A DNA stretch of 35,430 nucleotides from CADEFX01 sp050260355 (GTDB lineage Bacteria; Pseudomonadota; Alphaproteobacteria; Rhizobiales; Hyphomicrobiaceae). Under the pieces are notes generated by a model. The model saw only the letters and a program-made list of their open reading frames with translations, was not told where the DNA came from and did no database searches. Numbering within the stretch: the first letter of the stretch is position 1; every line of letters begins with the position of its first letter. Where the stretch lies: NCBI GenBank assembly GCA_050260355.1, contig JBLNBZ010000140.1, positions 1-35,430 of the forward strand, written 5' to 3'. A program made the translations under genes and the position numbers. Shown here piece after piece: positions 25,046 through 33,003 of this stretch.

Positions 25046-25318
25046 ATGGCCCGACATTATGCAAAGATCGCGTTTCTTGCGGCAATTGTACCTTGCCCAG
25101 TGATGATTGGTCCGATTGAAGCCGCAGATACGCCAGCATCCATCATCTCAGACCAAATACGCAGGCAGGGGTATGCTTGCGATGAGCCGCGCAAGGCCGA
25201 GCGTGACCGACAAGCGTCCAAGCCCAACCAAGCGGTGTGGATCCTGAGCTGCGGAAACGCCGAGTATCGGGTGACATTGATCCCCGACATGGCCGCACGC
25301 GTCGAGCCGCTCAAATAG
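25046..25318 (+). CDS. Small secreted protein of unknown function
   Basis: 90 residues from the ATG at 25046 with AGGGAGG upstream; the open frame begins earlier at 24962 without a good site. Residues 1-26 are a signal peptide ('AAIVPCPVMIGPIEAAD'). The mature part has two cysteines (in 'QGYACDEPRKAERDRQ' and 'AVWILSCGNAEYRVTLIP'), probably disulfide-bonded, and two predicted strands at the end. I recognise this as the style of conserved hypothetical periplasmic proteins in Hyphomicrobiales, but no function is known to me. It is convergent with the large minus-strand operon, 55 bases away. Confidence 0.72.
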   Translation: MARHYAKIAFLAAIVPCPVMIGPIEAADTPASIISDQIRRQGYACDEPRKAERDRQASKPNQAVWILSCGNAEYRVTLIPDMAARVEPLK

Positions 25319-25373
25319 TGAGCTTCAACGGGGCGCAGATTTCAACGCAATCATACGGCGCATGCACGGCGGT

Positions 25374-28043
25374 TCAGCGGCCGGGCGGAACGCTAAATTC
25401 GGTACGACTGATTTCAGAGTTCATCGCATTGCCGTTCACCGCTATCTGAGCCGATAGCGTGTAGCGCCCGGCCGGCAGGCGATCGCCGAAGTCGATCTGA
25501 AAATTTCCTTCGGCCCCGAGAGGCGCGGTGCCGGCAAGAACCACGCGTGCACTCGTGTCGGTCACGATATAGCGGCATTCCGGCGCCGCTCGTTTCAGAG
25601 TTGCCGCTGGAACGGACTTGATGGGCATGCGCATCACGCGATAGCTACGCTGGAATTTTTCGATGACCTCGATGTCGGCGGAAAGCACCAGGCGCTCGTT
25701 GTTCCACTCCGTGTTGGTGATGAATCCCCGCCGCGGGGTGGCATAGGCGTCGTAGGAGCCCACGCCCAGCGGATAGGTGAGGTCGCGAAATGCCTCCAGC
25801 GTGGCCGCTGTATCTGTCCAGGCTTTCAGCTTGTAGGGTCCGTTGGTGACGAGCAGGTGCCCATTCGCCTTATAGAAGGCTCCCAACGCGGCCCAACGCT
25901 TGCGCGCCTCTTCGACGCTCACCATTCCGCGCAGCGCCTCGGGCTGGTAGCCTTCACGTTGGAAGTCGGCGGCCAGGTTCGCGAGCCTGGCGGTGACCTC
26001 CTTGTCGCGGACGAGGTCGAGCCACGGGACACCGCGGCGCTGAGCCTCAGACTGTGAGACTGCCGCCCAGCCGCGCGCAACCGCCTCTTCCATGAGCACG
26101 ATGAGATGCCAGGGCAGCGTGCTCCACGGTGGCGCAACCGCCGCGTTCCAGTCGGGATCGTCGGGCGAGGTCGTCAAAAATGTCTCGACGGTAAACACCT
26201 CGCGCAGGAAGTTGACGTCCCCGATCCGGAACGACTTGGAGGCGACGTCGACGCCGGTCGCCCGGACAGCCACGAGATGCCGGCGGAGCGACGCGGTGGC
26301 GGCTGCCACGTAAGGGTCGAAGCGGATGCCGCCCTCGCCGCCCGGCACGCTCCAGCGGTAGGCAAAGACGTAAGCGTAGACGAGATCTGCGATGCCGAAC
26401 TTTGTGCCGTCGTGGAACGCCGAGCCCATCACCTTGAAGGTGAGCCTCACGCGGGCGGGCGGGCCGCCTGCTCGCGGGAGACCCGCCATCGCGTCGGGGT
26501 GCAGCGCGTCCTCGGGAATGATGACGCGCTCGGTCGCCAGGGCGACAGGTCCGGCGGCGGAGCGACTCTCAGTGATCGGCTCCGCCATGATCGAAAGACC
26601 AAGGAACGTATAGACCACCATCAGCGCCGTCAGCGGCACCTGAGTGCCGAGCGCCACCCGGGCGGGAGCGAACACGGCCATCGCGCGTACATGCGCGAGA
26701 TAGACGGCGAGCACGTGCCCTGCGACGATGGCACCGAGGGCCGTGAACCAGGCGAAGCGGGCGCCGGCGACCGCGATGTCGACGCGGTAGCCGGCTGTGC
26801 CGAACAGGTTCCAGCCGTAGCCGAACGGGTCCGATAGCAACGGGATGATGTACTGGCCCTGCACAAGAAGGAATACGAGGTAGTGCGCGACGTGATAACC
26901 GATGGCGATGGGGACCAGCGTGAAGGCGAAACGGCGTGCCACCTCGAGGGCGCCGGGCCGGCCGCCGGCGAGCGCGCTCATAACCGCGGTGATGCCGGCG
27001 TAGGCGCCGAGGAACAGCAGCCAGAATGCTACCAGGCCGATGGTTCGGATCGCGATGCGGCCGGTCTCGACCGAACCCGGGAGCCACGAAAGCAGCGCGC
27101 CCTCCAGCTCCGCCCATTCGCCGGTGCCTATCAGCCCGTCGTAGAGCACGGTTGCCAGCAACAGCAGCACAAAGGCGATCATCGACGTTGAAACCGGACG
27201 ATCGTCGAGCAAGCCGGCCCCGAACGGACGCACCAGCAGCCGGCCGTTCCGCATCTCGGTTGGAGCGAAGCGGGCGAACGTTCCCAGGAAGAGGGAGAAA
27301 ACCTCCCCGTGCCGAAGCCACTGGTCACGGCCAAAGGCGATCATGCCGGCCCAGGTCAAAACCGAATAAGCAATGGCGAAGCCGGCGATGTGCGCCGGCA
27401 CAGCGGCATTGGGATATATGAGCTCGATCCACGAGAAGCTCAGCAGAAGCAGGCACGCCGGCCAGACACCGAGTGCCGGCGGGTAGCGCAGCCTGAACGA
27501 CGGCTCGCCACGCCCACCGAGCTGTTTGCTGAGCCAATGCGCGGCGTCGAATACGGTGCGCCACGGATTGATGAGCGCCCATAGATCGCCTGCGAATGCC
27601 GCCACGTAAACAAGCCCCACCCACCACACGATCCACACCAGGGTCGGCGCGATGTTGCGATAAGGGTTCTGGTCGCCGATCAGACCGGCGAGGAGCGTGA
27701 CGACGAACAGCGCCAGGGCGGCGAGCTTGAGGGCGAGGCGAAGCGCAGGGCTCAGCAGCACGCGCCCCAGAGGCGTTGCGGTGAGATCGAATTGCCGATC
27801 CGCCTCTTTTGCCGGCGCACGCCGCGCGAACAGCCCGAACACGAGGAAGGACAGCGCCACCACCGCAGCTGCGCCGTACAGGTAAAGCGAAAGCGGTAAT
27901 GGCAGCTCGTAGCGCTGACCGAAGCCGTGCGCCTGCACCGCGTCCGGGAAGAGAGCCGCACCTGTCGCCGCGATCACCCGTAACAGCGGAACCGCATGCC
28001 TACCGCGGTCGAACCTCGATACGGACGAGCGGCGCTTCACCAT
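25374..28043 (-). CDS. Polytopic membrane module fused to a family 5 solute-binding-like domain
   Basis: 889 residues, ATG at 28041-28043, overlapping the upstream gene by 44 bases. Residues ~20-490 contain about 11-12 hydrophobic segments; 'HGFGQRYELPLP' (39-50), 'GDQNPYRNIAPTLVWIVWW' (123-141) and 'DLWALINPWRTVFD' (153-166) resemble membrane proteins often labelled fenitrothion-hydrolase-like, a label I would not trust for function. Residues ~530-770 look like an extracytoplasmic SBP_bac_5 domain: 'SAFHDGTKFGIADLVYAYVF' (541-560) and 'GHLLVTNGPYKLKAW' (728-742) match the family's substrate-lobe signatures. Residues ~785-889 form a beta-rich end. The 530-889 part is homologous to residues ~435-796 of the protein at 33004-35394. 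Last gene of the eight-gene operon. Confidence 0.82.
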   Translation of the reverse strand: MVKRRSSVSRFDRGRHAVPLLRVIAATGAALFPDAVQAHGFGQRYELPLPLSLYLYGAAAVVALSFLVFGLFARRAPAKEADRQFDLTATPLGRVLLSPALRLALKLAALALFVVTLLAGLIGDQNPYRNIAPTLVWIVWWVGLVYVAAFAGDLWALINPWRTVFDAAHWLSKQLGGRGEPSFRLRYPPALGVWPACLLLLSFSWIELIYPNAAVPAHIAGFAIAYSVLTWAGMIAFGRDQWLRHGEVFSLFLGTFARFAPTEMRNGRLLVRPFGAGLLDDRPVSTSMIAFVLLLLATVLYDGLIGTGEWAELEGALLSWLPGSVETGRIAIRTIGLVAFWLLFLGAYAGITAVMSALAGGRPGALEVARRFAFTLVPIAIGYHVAHYLVFLLVQGQYIIPLLSDPFGYGWNLFGTAGYRVDIAVAGARFAWFTALGAIVAGHVLAVYLAHVRAMAVFAPARVALGTQVPLTALMVVYTFLGLSIMAEPITESRSAAGPVALATERVIIPEDALHPDAMAGLPRAGGPPARVRLTFKVMGSAFHDGTKFGIADLVYAYVFAYRWSVPGGEGGIRFDPYVAAATASLRRHLVAVRATGVDVASKSFRIGDVNFLREVFTVETFLTTSPDDPDWNAAVAPPWSTLPWHLIVLMEEAVARGWAAVSQSEAQRRGVPWLDLVRDKEVTARLANLAADFQREGYQPEALRGMVSVEEARKRWAALGAFYKANGHLLVTNGPYKLKAWTDTAATLEAFRDLTYPLGVGSYDAYATPRRGFITNTEWNNERLVLSADIEVIEKFQRSYRVMRMPIKSVPAATLKRAAPECRYIVTDTSARVVLAGTAPLGAEGNFQIDFGDRLPAGRYTLSAQIAVNGNAMNSEISRTEFSVPPGR

Positions 28044-28392
28044 GCGAGTGTCCGCCCTTCGCGTTGGGCTCGTGCTCCTCGACCGGGAACCTTCCCGTTG
28101 CCCGGGCCTCGAACGTCATTTCGGAAACCGTGCCTGGCTCCACCTTCTTCTCGATGTCGTAGCCGTGAAGATGCAGGACGATCGGCCGGTCGGTCGTCCA
28201 GCGCAGCCTGACGACATCGCCCTGCATGATGCGGATCGTCCGCATGCCCTGCCGCACGCGCCCGTTCTCGATCCTGAGGTCGAAGGATGCTTCCGCGCCC
28301 AGTGCCGAGAGGGGGATTTGGCTCACGGCTGCCGCGAGTAGCATCAGCGTTCCGACGCGTGCAGCGATCGTCGATCTCGGCATGGCTTTCAT
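28000..28392 (-). CDS. Exported cupredoxin-like protein, His-rich and Cys-less
   Basis: 130 residues, ATG at 28390-28392 (a second ATG three codons later is possible). Residues 1-33 are a signal peptide ending 'SALGAEA'. The rest fits a small cupredoxin-type Greek-key barrel: 'MRTIRIMQGDVVRLRWTTD' (50-68), 'IVLHLHGYDIEKKVEPGT' (71-88) and 'FEARATGRFPVEEHE' (94-108), followed by a His-rich loop 'GGHSHGE'. Candidate metal ligands are His74, His76, His107, His115 and His117. There is no cysteine, so a blue type-1 copper site is excluded; a type-2-like copper or other metal site is possible. It starts nine bases after the 379-residue gene and overlaps the 889-residue gene, so all three are likely co-translated. 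Confidence 0.82.
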   Translation of the reverse strand: MKAMPRSTIAARVGTLMLLAAAVSQIPLSALGAEASFDLRIENGRVRQGMRTIRIMQGDVVRLRWTTDRPIVLHLHGYDIEKKVEPGTVSEMTFEARATGRFPVEEHEPNAKGGHSHGEAPLVRIEVRPR

Positions 28393-28401
28393 CCGGTGGT
28401 T

Positions 28402-29541
28402 TCATCGGCCCGGTGTCTGCTCGACCTCCGAGATACGGTTCAGCATCCACGCCGACTCGTAAGGAGATGGCAACAGCGCCAGATCGCCGACGGCGAACCA
28501 CATCAGCCGGCCAAAATCATCGGTAAAGCCGCCGATCGGATTCCACGCCGCAGTTGGGGCTCCTTCGAGACCAAGCTGCAGCCAGCCGTTCCACGGGAAG
28601 TCTTTGAGCTTGACGGTGCGCAGAAACATGGGCGAACGCAGACCTTCGAGCGCATCGAAACCGATGTTCTCGACTCCGGTGGAGAACCCCCTGTTGAAAT
28701 ATTCGTGGTTCACGGTGTACCCGGCGACTATGACCCGGCAGCCCGTAGTGAGCGCCGCCACCAGGTCGCGCTCGAGATTGACGCGCTCTGCCGCATCCGC
28801 GTAGTCGCCGGCCTGCAATCGCTCGAGCTGCATTCGCACTCGCTCACGGACATCGGCGTCGACCACCTCTTGCGCCAGCAGTTGATAGGCATGGAACCAT
28901 CCTGACCTCGTCCATCGGGGACCGGTCCAGCCATTCAGCGTATAGGTGGCGCTCGCAATCAGATCGCGAATGCTCACCTCTTCGACCGCCGCATCCCAAT
29001 GCCGGCCTCCGGCGAGCCAGTCGGCGGGAACCAGCCGCCTTGCCCCTGCGCTCCCGGCCCGCACGGCAGGACGGTGCTGCGGTGGCGGCGCGGTGGCCAG
29101 CTTCTGCCTTGCGGCCTCGGCGCGATCGGCATGATTGAGATAATCGCCGTGAAACGGCGTGACCGGATAGGGATGAAAGACGAGTTCGCCGCCGCGGGCA
29201 CCAATCGTGCGTGCGATTGCGGCGATGGCCGAGCAGGCCGAAGCCTCGTCTTTGGCGAGGGCCGAGTTGGGGTTGAGCTTGATGACGACGTAGGCACCGA
29301 GCGAGCTCACCGCGCCAACCGCATCCGCAGGCGGTGCAGTGATCGAAGAGAGCGCACGGCCCACGTAGGCGTGCAGCTTGCCGCTGCGCAGCCGCTCCTC
29401 GGCTGGTGTGGGCGCTACCGTCGCGATCTCGATCTCATGGGGATAGTAGGATGGATAGACAGACTGCTCGTGACCGCTCCATGCCACGGGAATGACCAGC
29501 AGGCCTGCTGTCAGGACGATCAGCGTTCGGCGCCACGTCAT
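28402..29541 (-). CDS. Exported protein homologous to the N-terminal half of the 796-residue protein
   Basis: 379 residues, ATG at 29539-29541 with GGAG upstream; signal peptide at 1-22 ('LIVLTAGLLVIPVAWSG'). It aligns with residues ~50-400 of the 33004-35394 product through many shared blocks: 'YPSYYPHEIEIA', 'FHPYPVTPFHGDYLNH' (122-137), 'GWTGPRW...GWFHAYQLL', 'RDLVAAL', 'GVENIGFDALEGL' (289-301), 'FLRTVKLKDFPWNG' (306-319), 'PTAAWNPIGGFTDDFGR'. Conserved histidines 123, 131 and 137 could form a metal site. No known domain is recognised. It follows livF by 11 bases and precedes the cupredoxin-like gene by nine, inside the operon. Confidence 0.8.
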   Translation of the reverse strand: MTWRRTLIVLTAGLLVIPVAWSGHEQSVYPSYYPHEIEIATVAPTPAEERLRSGKLHAYVGRALSSITAPPADAVGAVSSLGAYVVIKLNPNSALAKDEASACSAIAAIARTIGARGGELVFHPYPVTPFHGDYLNHADRAEAARQKLATAPPPQHRPAVRAGSAGARRLVPADWLAGGRHWDAAVEEVSIRDLIASATYTLNGWTGPRWTRSGWFHAYQLLAQEVVDADVRERVRMQLERLQAGDYADAAERVNLERDLVAALTTGCRVIVAGYTVNHEYFNRGFSTGVENIGFDALEGLRSPMFLRTVKLKDFPWNGWLQLGLEGAPTAAWNPIGGFTDDFGRLMWFAVGDLALLPSPYESAWMLNRISEVEQTPGR

Positions 29542-29552
29542 CGAGAACTCCG

Positions 29553-30278
29553 CTACCCCCGCAAGGCGCGTACCACCCTCTCGTCGGCCAAAGCGTCTTT
29601 CGGGGCGCCCTCAAAAATGATCTCGCCGCGGTCGATGGCGTAGAGCCTGTCGCCGATGCGCGTCGCTGCTGCCAAATGCGACTCCGCCATCAGGATGGAT
29701 ACGCCCAGCGCCTTGATCTTCATCACGGCTTCGGTGAAGCGATTGACCACCACCGGCGCCAGCCCCTCGAAGGCCTCGTCGAGCAGCAACAGCGTCGGCG
29801 ACAGCATCATGGCGCGCGCAACCGCCACCATTTTGCGTTGGCCGCCGGAGAGATGCAGGCCCTGGCGCTGGAGCAGGCTCTTGACCTCCGGAAACACGGC
29901 GAACGCTTGCGCTTCCGGATCGGCGCGGCGGGCACCGCTCTTGCTGGCGACTTCATCACCGAGCCATCGGCCGATCATCAGGTTCTCGCCCACCGACAGT
30001 TCGGGGAACACGCCGCAGTCCTCGGGCGAATAGCCGATGCCGCGACGCGCCCGCTGATGGGGTGGCAGCCGGTTGAGGTTCTCGCCACCAAAGATGATCT
30101 GACCAGCGCGGACCGGCAGGAAGCCCATGATGCTCTCGATGGTCGTCGTCTTGCCGGCGCCATTGCGCCCCACCAGGCAGACAACTTCCTGCGCGCCCAC
30201 GTTCAGCGATACCCCATGCAGGATGTGGGCTGGGCCGCGGTAGGTGTCGATGGCCTTGACCTCGAGCACGTCGATCAA
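29553..30278 (-). CDS. livF: LIV-type ABC transporter ATPase, LivF-like
   Basis: 241 residues if started at the TTG at 30276-30278, which overlaps the livG stop by three bases (TTGA). A GTG three codons later (30269) has AAAGGA nine bases upstream and gives an N-terminus (MLEVKAIDTYRG) closer to the family, so it may be the true start. Walker A is 37-44 (GRNGAGKT), the ABC signature 143-147 (LSGGQ), Walker B with catalytic Glu 163-168 (LLLLDE). This is one of two cytoplasmic ATPases powering the LivH/LivM pore. The family imports branched-chain amino acids, urea, amides and similar small solutes; here the substrate is unknown because the usual binding protein is missing. Confidence 0.9.
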   Translation of the reverse strand: MIDVLEVKAIDTYRGPAHILHGVSLNVGAQEVVCLVGRNGAGKTTTIESIMGFLPVRAGQIIFGGENLNRLPPHQRARRGIGYSPEDCGVFPELSVGENLMIGRWLGDEVASKSGARRADPEAQAFAVFPEVKSLLQRQGLHLSGGQRKMVAVARAMMLSPTLLLLDEAFEGLAPVVVNRFTEAVMKIKALGVSILMAESHLAAATRIGDRLYAIDRGEIIFEGAPKDALADERVVRALRG

Positions 30279-31048
30279 TCCTTTCGTGTGAATGCATCGG
30301 AGCCCGATGTACCGAGCAGCACCATGGCGACTTGCTCGTTCTTCCGGATCTCGTCGGGCGTGCCTTGGGCCAGGATTGCGCCCTGGGCCATGACGACAAT
30401 GCGGTCCGAATATTTGAACACCACGTCCATGTCGTGCTCGACGATCACGGCGGTGATGCCCTCGCCACGGACCACCGAGGCGATGGTGTCCATGATCTGG
30501 CCCTTGTCGCGCGTGGAAACCCCGCTGGTCGGCTCGTCCAAAAACAGGAGCTTCGGTTTCAAAGCATAAGCGAGCGCAACGTCCAGCAGCTTGCGCTCGC
30601 CTTGCGCGAGATCGCGGGCGCGTTCGCTGCGCTTGGCCGTCAGGCCGAACTGGTCCAGGACGCCATCGGCCTCGTTTGAGACATCGTCATCGAGTTGCGC
30701 GAGGGTGGCAAGGTTCGCGGTCTTGCCGTCGCGGGAGAAAATCGACAGCGAGATGTTGTCGAAGGTAGTGAGGTCATCGAAGACATTGACGAGCTGGAAG
30801 CTGCGGGCGATCCCCGCTTTCACGCGCTCTGTCACCGATGCGTGCGTGATGTCCTCGCCTTTGAACAGGATCTGCCCCGACTCTGATTGCAGATGCGCGC
30901 TGATGACATTGATCAGCGATGTCTTGCCCGCCCCGTTGGGCCCGACCAGCGAGACGAACTCGCGCTCCTCGATCGAGAGATTGACGTTGTCGACGGCGCG
31001 CGTATCGCCGAAGTAGCGCTTGAGCTCGATGGTCTGGAGGAGCGCCAT
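30275..31048 (-). CDS. livG: LIV-type ABC transporter ATPase, LivG-like
   Basis: 257 residues, ATG at 31046-31048 with GGAGGACC upstream. Walker A is 36-43 (GPNGAGKT), the signature is the variant LAQGE (147-151, 'DLAQGERKLLDVALAYA'), and Walker B with its Glu is 167-172 (LLFLDE). The length and the 'SFQLVNVFDDLTTFDNI' region agree with LivG-type ATPases. It starts one base after the livM stop and overlaps livF, so the four transporter genes are tightly coupled. Confidence 0.92.
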   Translation of the reverse strand: MALLQTIELKRYFGDTRAVDNVNLSIEEREFVSLVGPNGAGKTSLINVISAHLQSESGQILFKGEDITHASVTERVKAGIARSFQLVNVFDDLTTFDNISLSIFSRDGKTANLATLAQLDDDVSNEADGVLDQFGLTAKRSERARDLAQGERKLLDVALAYALKPKLLFLDEPTSGVSTRDKGQIMDTIASVVRGEGITAVIVEHDMDVVFKYSDRIVVMAQGAILAQGTPDEIRKNEQVAMVLLGTSGSDAFTRKD

Positions 31049-31049
31049 C

Positions 31050-32045
31050 TCAGGTCCTCCGGACCTTGCCGGCCAGGCGAGCCAGGGTGCCGACGATGCC
31101 GGTCGGCAGCACCATCACCAGAACGACGAGCACACACCCGAGCACGAGCTGCCAGTATTGCGAGCTCGCCACCGCATAGACCTTGAGATAGTTGAAAGCC
31201 ACGGCGCCGATGATCGGACCCGTGAAGGTACGAAAGCCGCCGAGCACAGTCATGAATACGATCTCGCCCGAGAACGGCCAATAAAGAATGTCGGGCGTGG
31301 TGAGACCGTTGAGGGGAACCCACAGGATACCGGCAAGGCCCGTGAAGCAGCCGGAAATGACGAAGGCGAGCCAGCGATAGCGCCTCACGCGAATGCCGAC
31401 AAAGCTTGCGCGAGTCTCGTTGTCGCGGATCGCCTGCAGCGCCTTGCCGAACGGCGAGTGCACGATCACCCACATGATCGCTGTCGCGATCACGAACAGG
31501 GCGAGCACATAGTAATAGTAGGAGTAAACGAACTTCTGGTACGCGCCTGGGCCCTTGAAGTCCACGAGCCCAGCCAGCAGCGTGATGCTGTTGCGGGCAA
31601 CGCGGATGCCGTCGGTGCCGCCCGTTACCCAGAAGAACTTGAAGGCAAGGCTCCAAAGGACCTGGCTCAAGGCAAGCGTCAAGATGCCGAAGAAGATGCG
31701 CGTGTGGCGGACGCAGACGTAGCCGAACAGCGCCGAGATGATCAGCGTGCTCAGGAGACCACCCAGAATGCACAACTCCATGGATTGGACATGCAGGTCG
31801 CGCACGATGAAGGCCACCGTATAGGCGCCCGTTCCAAAATAGGCAGAATGCCCGAACGAGAGGAGGCCAGTGTAGCCGAGGAGCAGGTTGAAGCCGAGCG
31901 CCGCAATGGCAAAGGTCAACCCATAGATCAACAGCTCGGTCTGATAGAGATCGGCAACCGCAGGCACTAGCGCCAGCACCGCGATGGCGGGCATTGCTGC
32001 CATAAGCACGCGAGTGAGCAAAGGACCCATTCGAGCTGGCGGCAT
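31050..32045 (-). CDS. livM: LIV-type ABC transporter permease, LivM-like
   Basis: 331 residues, ATG at 32043-32045, three bases after the livH stop. About ten hydrophobic segments. Characteristic LivM regions are 'LGFNLLLGYTGLLSFGHSAYFG' as a block (N-terminal third), 'ALQAIRDNETRASFVGI', the cytoplasmic loop that contacts the ATPases, and 'FMTVLGGFRTFTGPIIGAVAF'. It forms the membrane channel with LivH. Confidence 0.92.
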   Translation of the reverse strand: MPPARMGPLLTRVLMAAMPAIAVLALVPAVADLYQTELLIYGLTFAIAALGFNLLLGYTGLLSFGHSAYFGTGAYTVAFIVRDLHVQSMELCILGGLLSTLIISALFGYVCVRHTRIFFGILTLALSQVLWSLAFKFFWVTGGTDGIRVARNSITLLAGLVDFKGPGAYQKFVYSYYYYVLALFVIATAIMWVIVHSPFGKALQAIRDNETRASFVGIRVRRYRWLAFVISGCFTGLAGILWVPLNGLTTPDILYWPFSGEIVFMTVLGGFRTFTGPIIGAVAFNYLKVYAVASSQYWQLVLGCVLVVLVMVLPTGIVGTLARLAGKVRRT

Positions 32046-32048
32046 GAT

Positions 32049-32939
32049 TCATGCCCTCCCGAACAGCCCGGTTGGGCGTACGAGGAGCACGGCAGCCGCT
32101 ATCAGGTAGAGCACGGCAAGCTCGATCTCGGCGAAAAACTGAATACCGGCCGTGCGCACAAAGCTGACGATCAACGCTCCTACCAGCGCGCCTTCCAGGC
32201 TTCCCAGGCCGCCGATCACGATGACGACGAAGGCCAATATGAGGGCATCGACACCCATGCCGAGCACGGCCGCCTGCGCGGGCACGACCACTGCACCGCC
32301 GAGTCCGGCCATGAAGCAACCGATGGCGAAGGCCTGGACGTAGACTCGACCAACGTTGAGGCCGAGCGCCGACGCCATACGCCTGTCCTGCGAGGTGGCG
32401 CGCAGGATAATGCCGAAGCGCGTGCGGTAGATGAACCACCACAGGCCAACGACGGCTAATATGCCAATGCCGATGACGACCAGATTGTAAGTTGGATAGA
32501 ACAGTGGGCCGATACGAAGGCTCCCCATGCTGTCCATGATCGAGCCGGCGCTGAGCGGCGTGCCGCCGAACAGCAGCTTCATGACGTCCTCGAGGATCAT
32601 CAGCAGCCCGAAGGTGATGAGGAGGACGTACTCCTCCGGCCGGCGATAGAGAGGGCGCAGAAGCGTCGGTTCAATGACCGCGCCCACCGCCGCTACCGCG
32701 AACGCTCCGATCGGCAGAATCAGCAGTTGTCCGGCCAGCCTCCAATTTCCCCCGGCGGCCGCGCCGAACACGCTGCCGACAGCCCAGGCCGTCACATAGG
32801 CACCGAGCGCATAGAGCGCGCCATGCGCCAGGTTGACGATGCGCATGACGCCATAGATCAGGCTCAGGCCGGCGGCGATGAGAAAGAGAACCGCGGCGTA
32901 GAAAATGGAGTTCAGGATTTGAATGATCAGAGTGTCCAT
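32049..32939 (-). CDS. livH: LIV-type ABC transporter permease, LivH-like
   Basis: 296 residues, ATG at 32937-32939. About eight hydrophobic segments. 'AAGLSLIYGVMRIVNLAHGA' and 'LGAYVTAW' near the N-terminus, 'LRATSQDRRMASALGLNV' (ATPase-contact loop) and 'IVIGGLGSLEGALVGALIVSF' as a region identify it as LivH/BraD type. It is 64 bases downstream of the 796-residue protein gene, which occupies the position where a LivJ/LivK-type binding-protein gene is normally found. Confidence 0.92.
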   Translation of the reverse strand: MDTLIIQILNSIFYAAVLFLIAAGLSLIYGVMRIVNLAHGALYALGAYVTAWAVGSVFGAAAGGNWRLAGQLLILPIGAFAVAAVGAVIEPTLLRPLYRRPEEYVLLITFGLLMILEDVMKLLFGGTPLSAGSIMDSMGSLRIGPLFYPTYNLVVIGIGILAVVGLWWFIYRTRFGIILRATSQDRRMASALGLNVGRVYVQAFAIGCFMAGLGGAVVVPAQAAVLGMGVDALILAFVVIVIGGLGSLEGALVGALIVSFVRTAGIQFFAEIELAVLYLIAAAVLLVRPTGLFGRA

Positions 32940-33003
32940 TTCCCACCGACAATGCCTATTGGAGAGGAGCTCTTTCGGTTTGCATCAGCCTGCGCATCGT
33001 TCC

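Noticed and set aside
30913..32442. 509-codon minus-strand frame across livM and livH
   Set aside because: Out-of-frame reading of two permease genes; rich in Arg, Ser, Cys and Pro with no membrane pattern.
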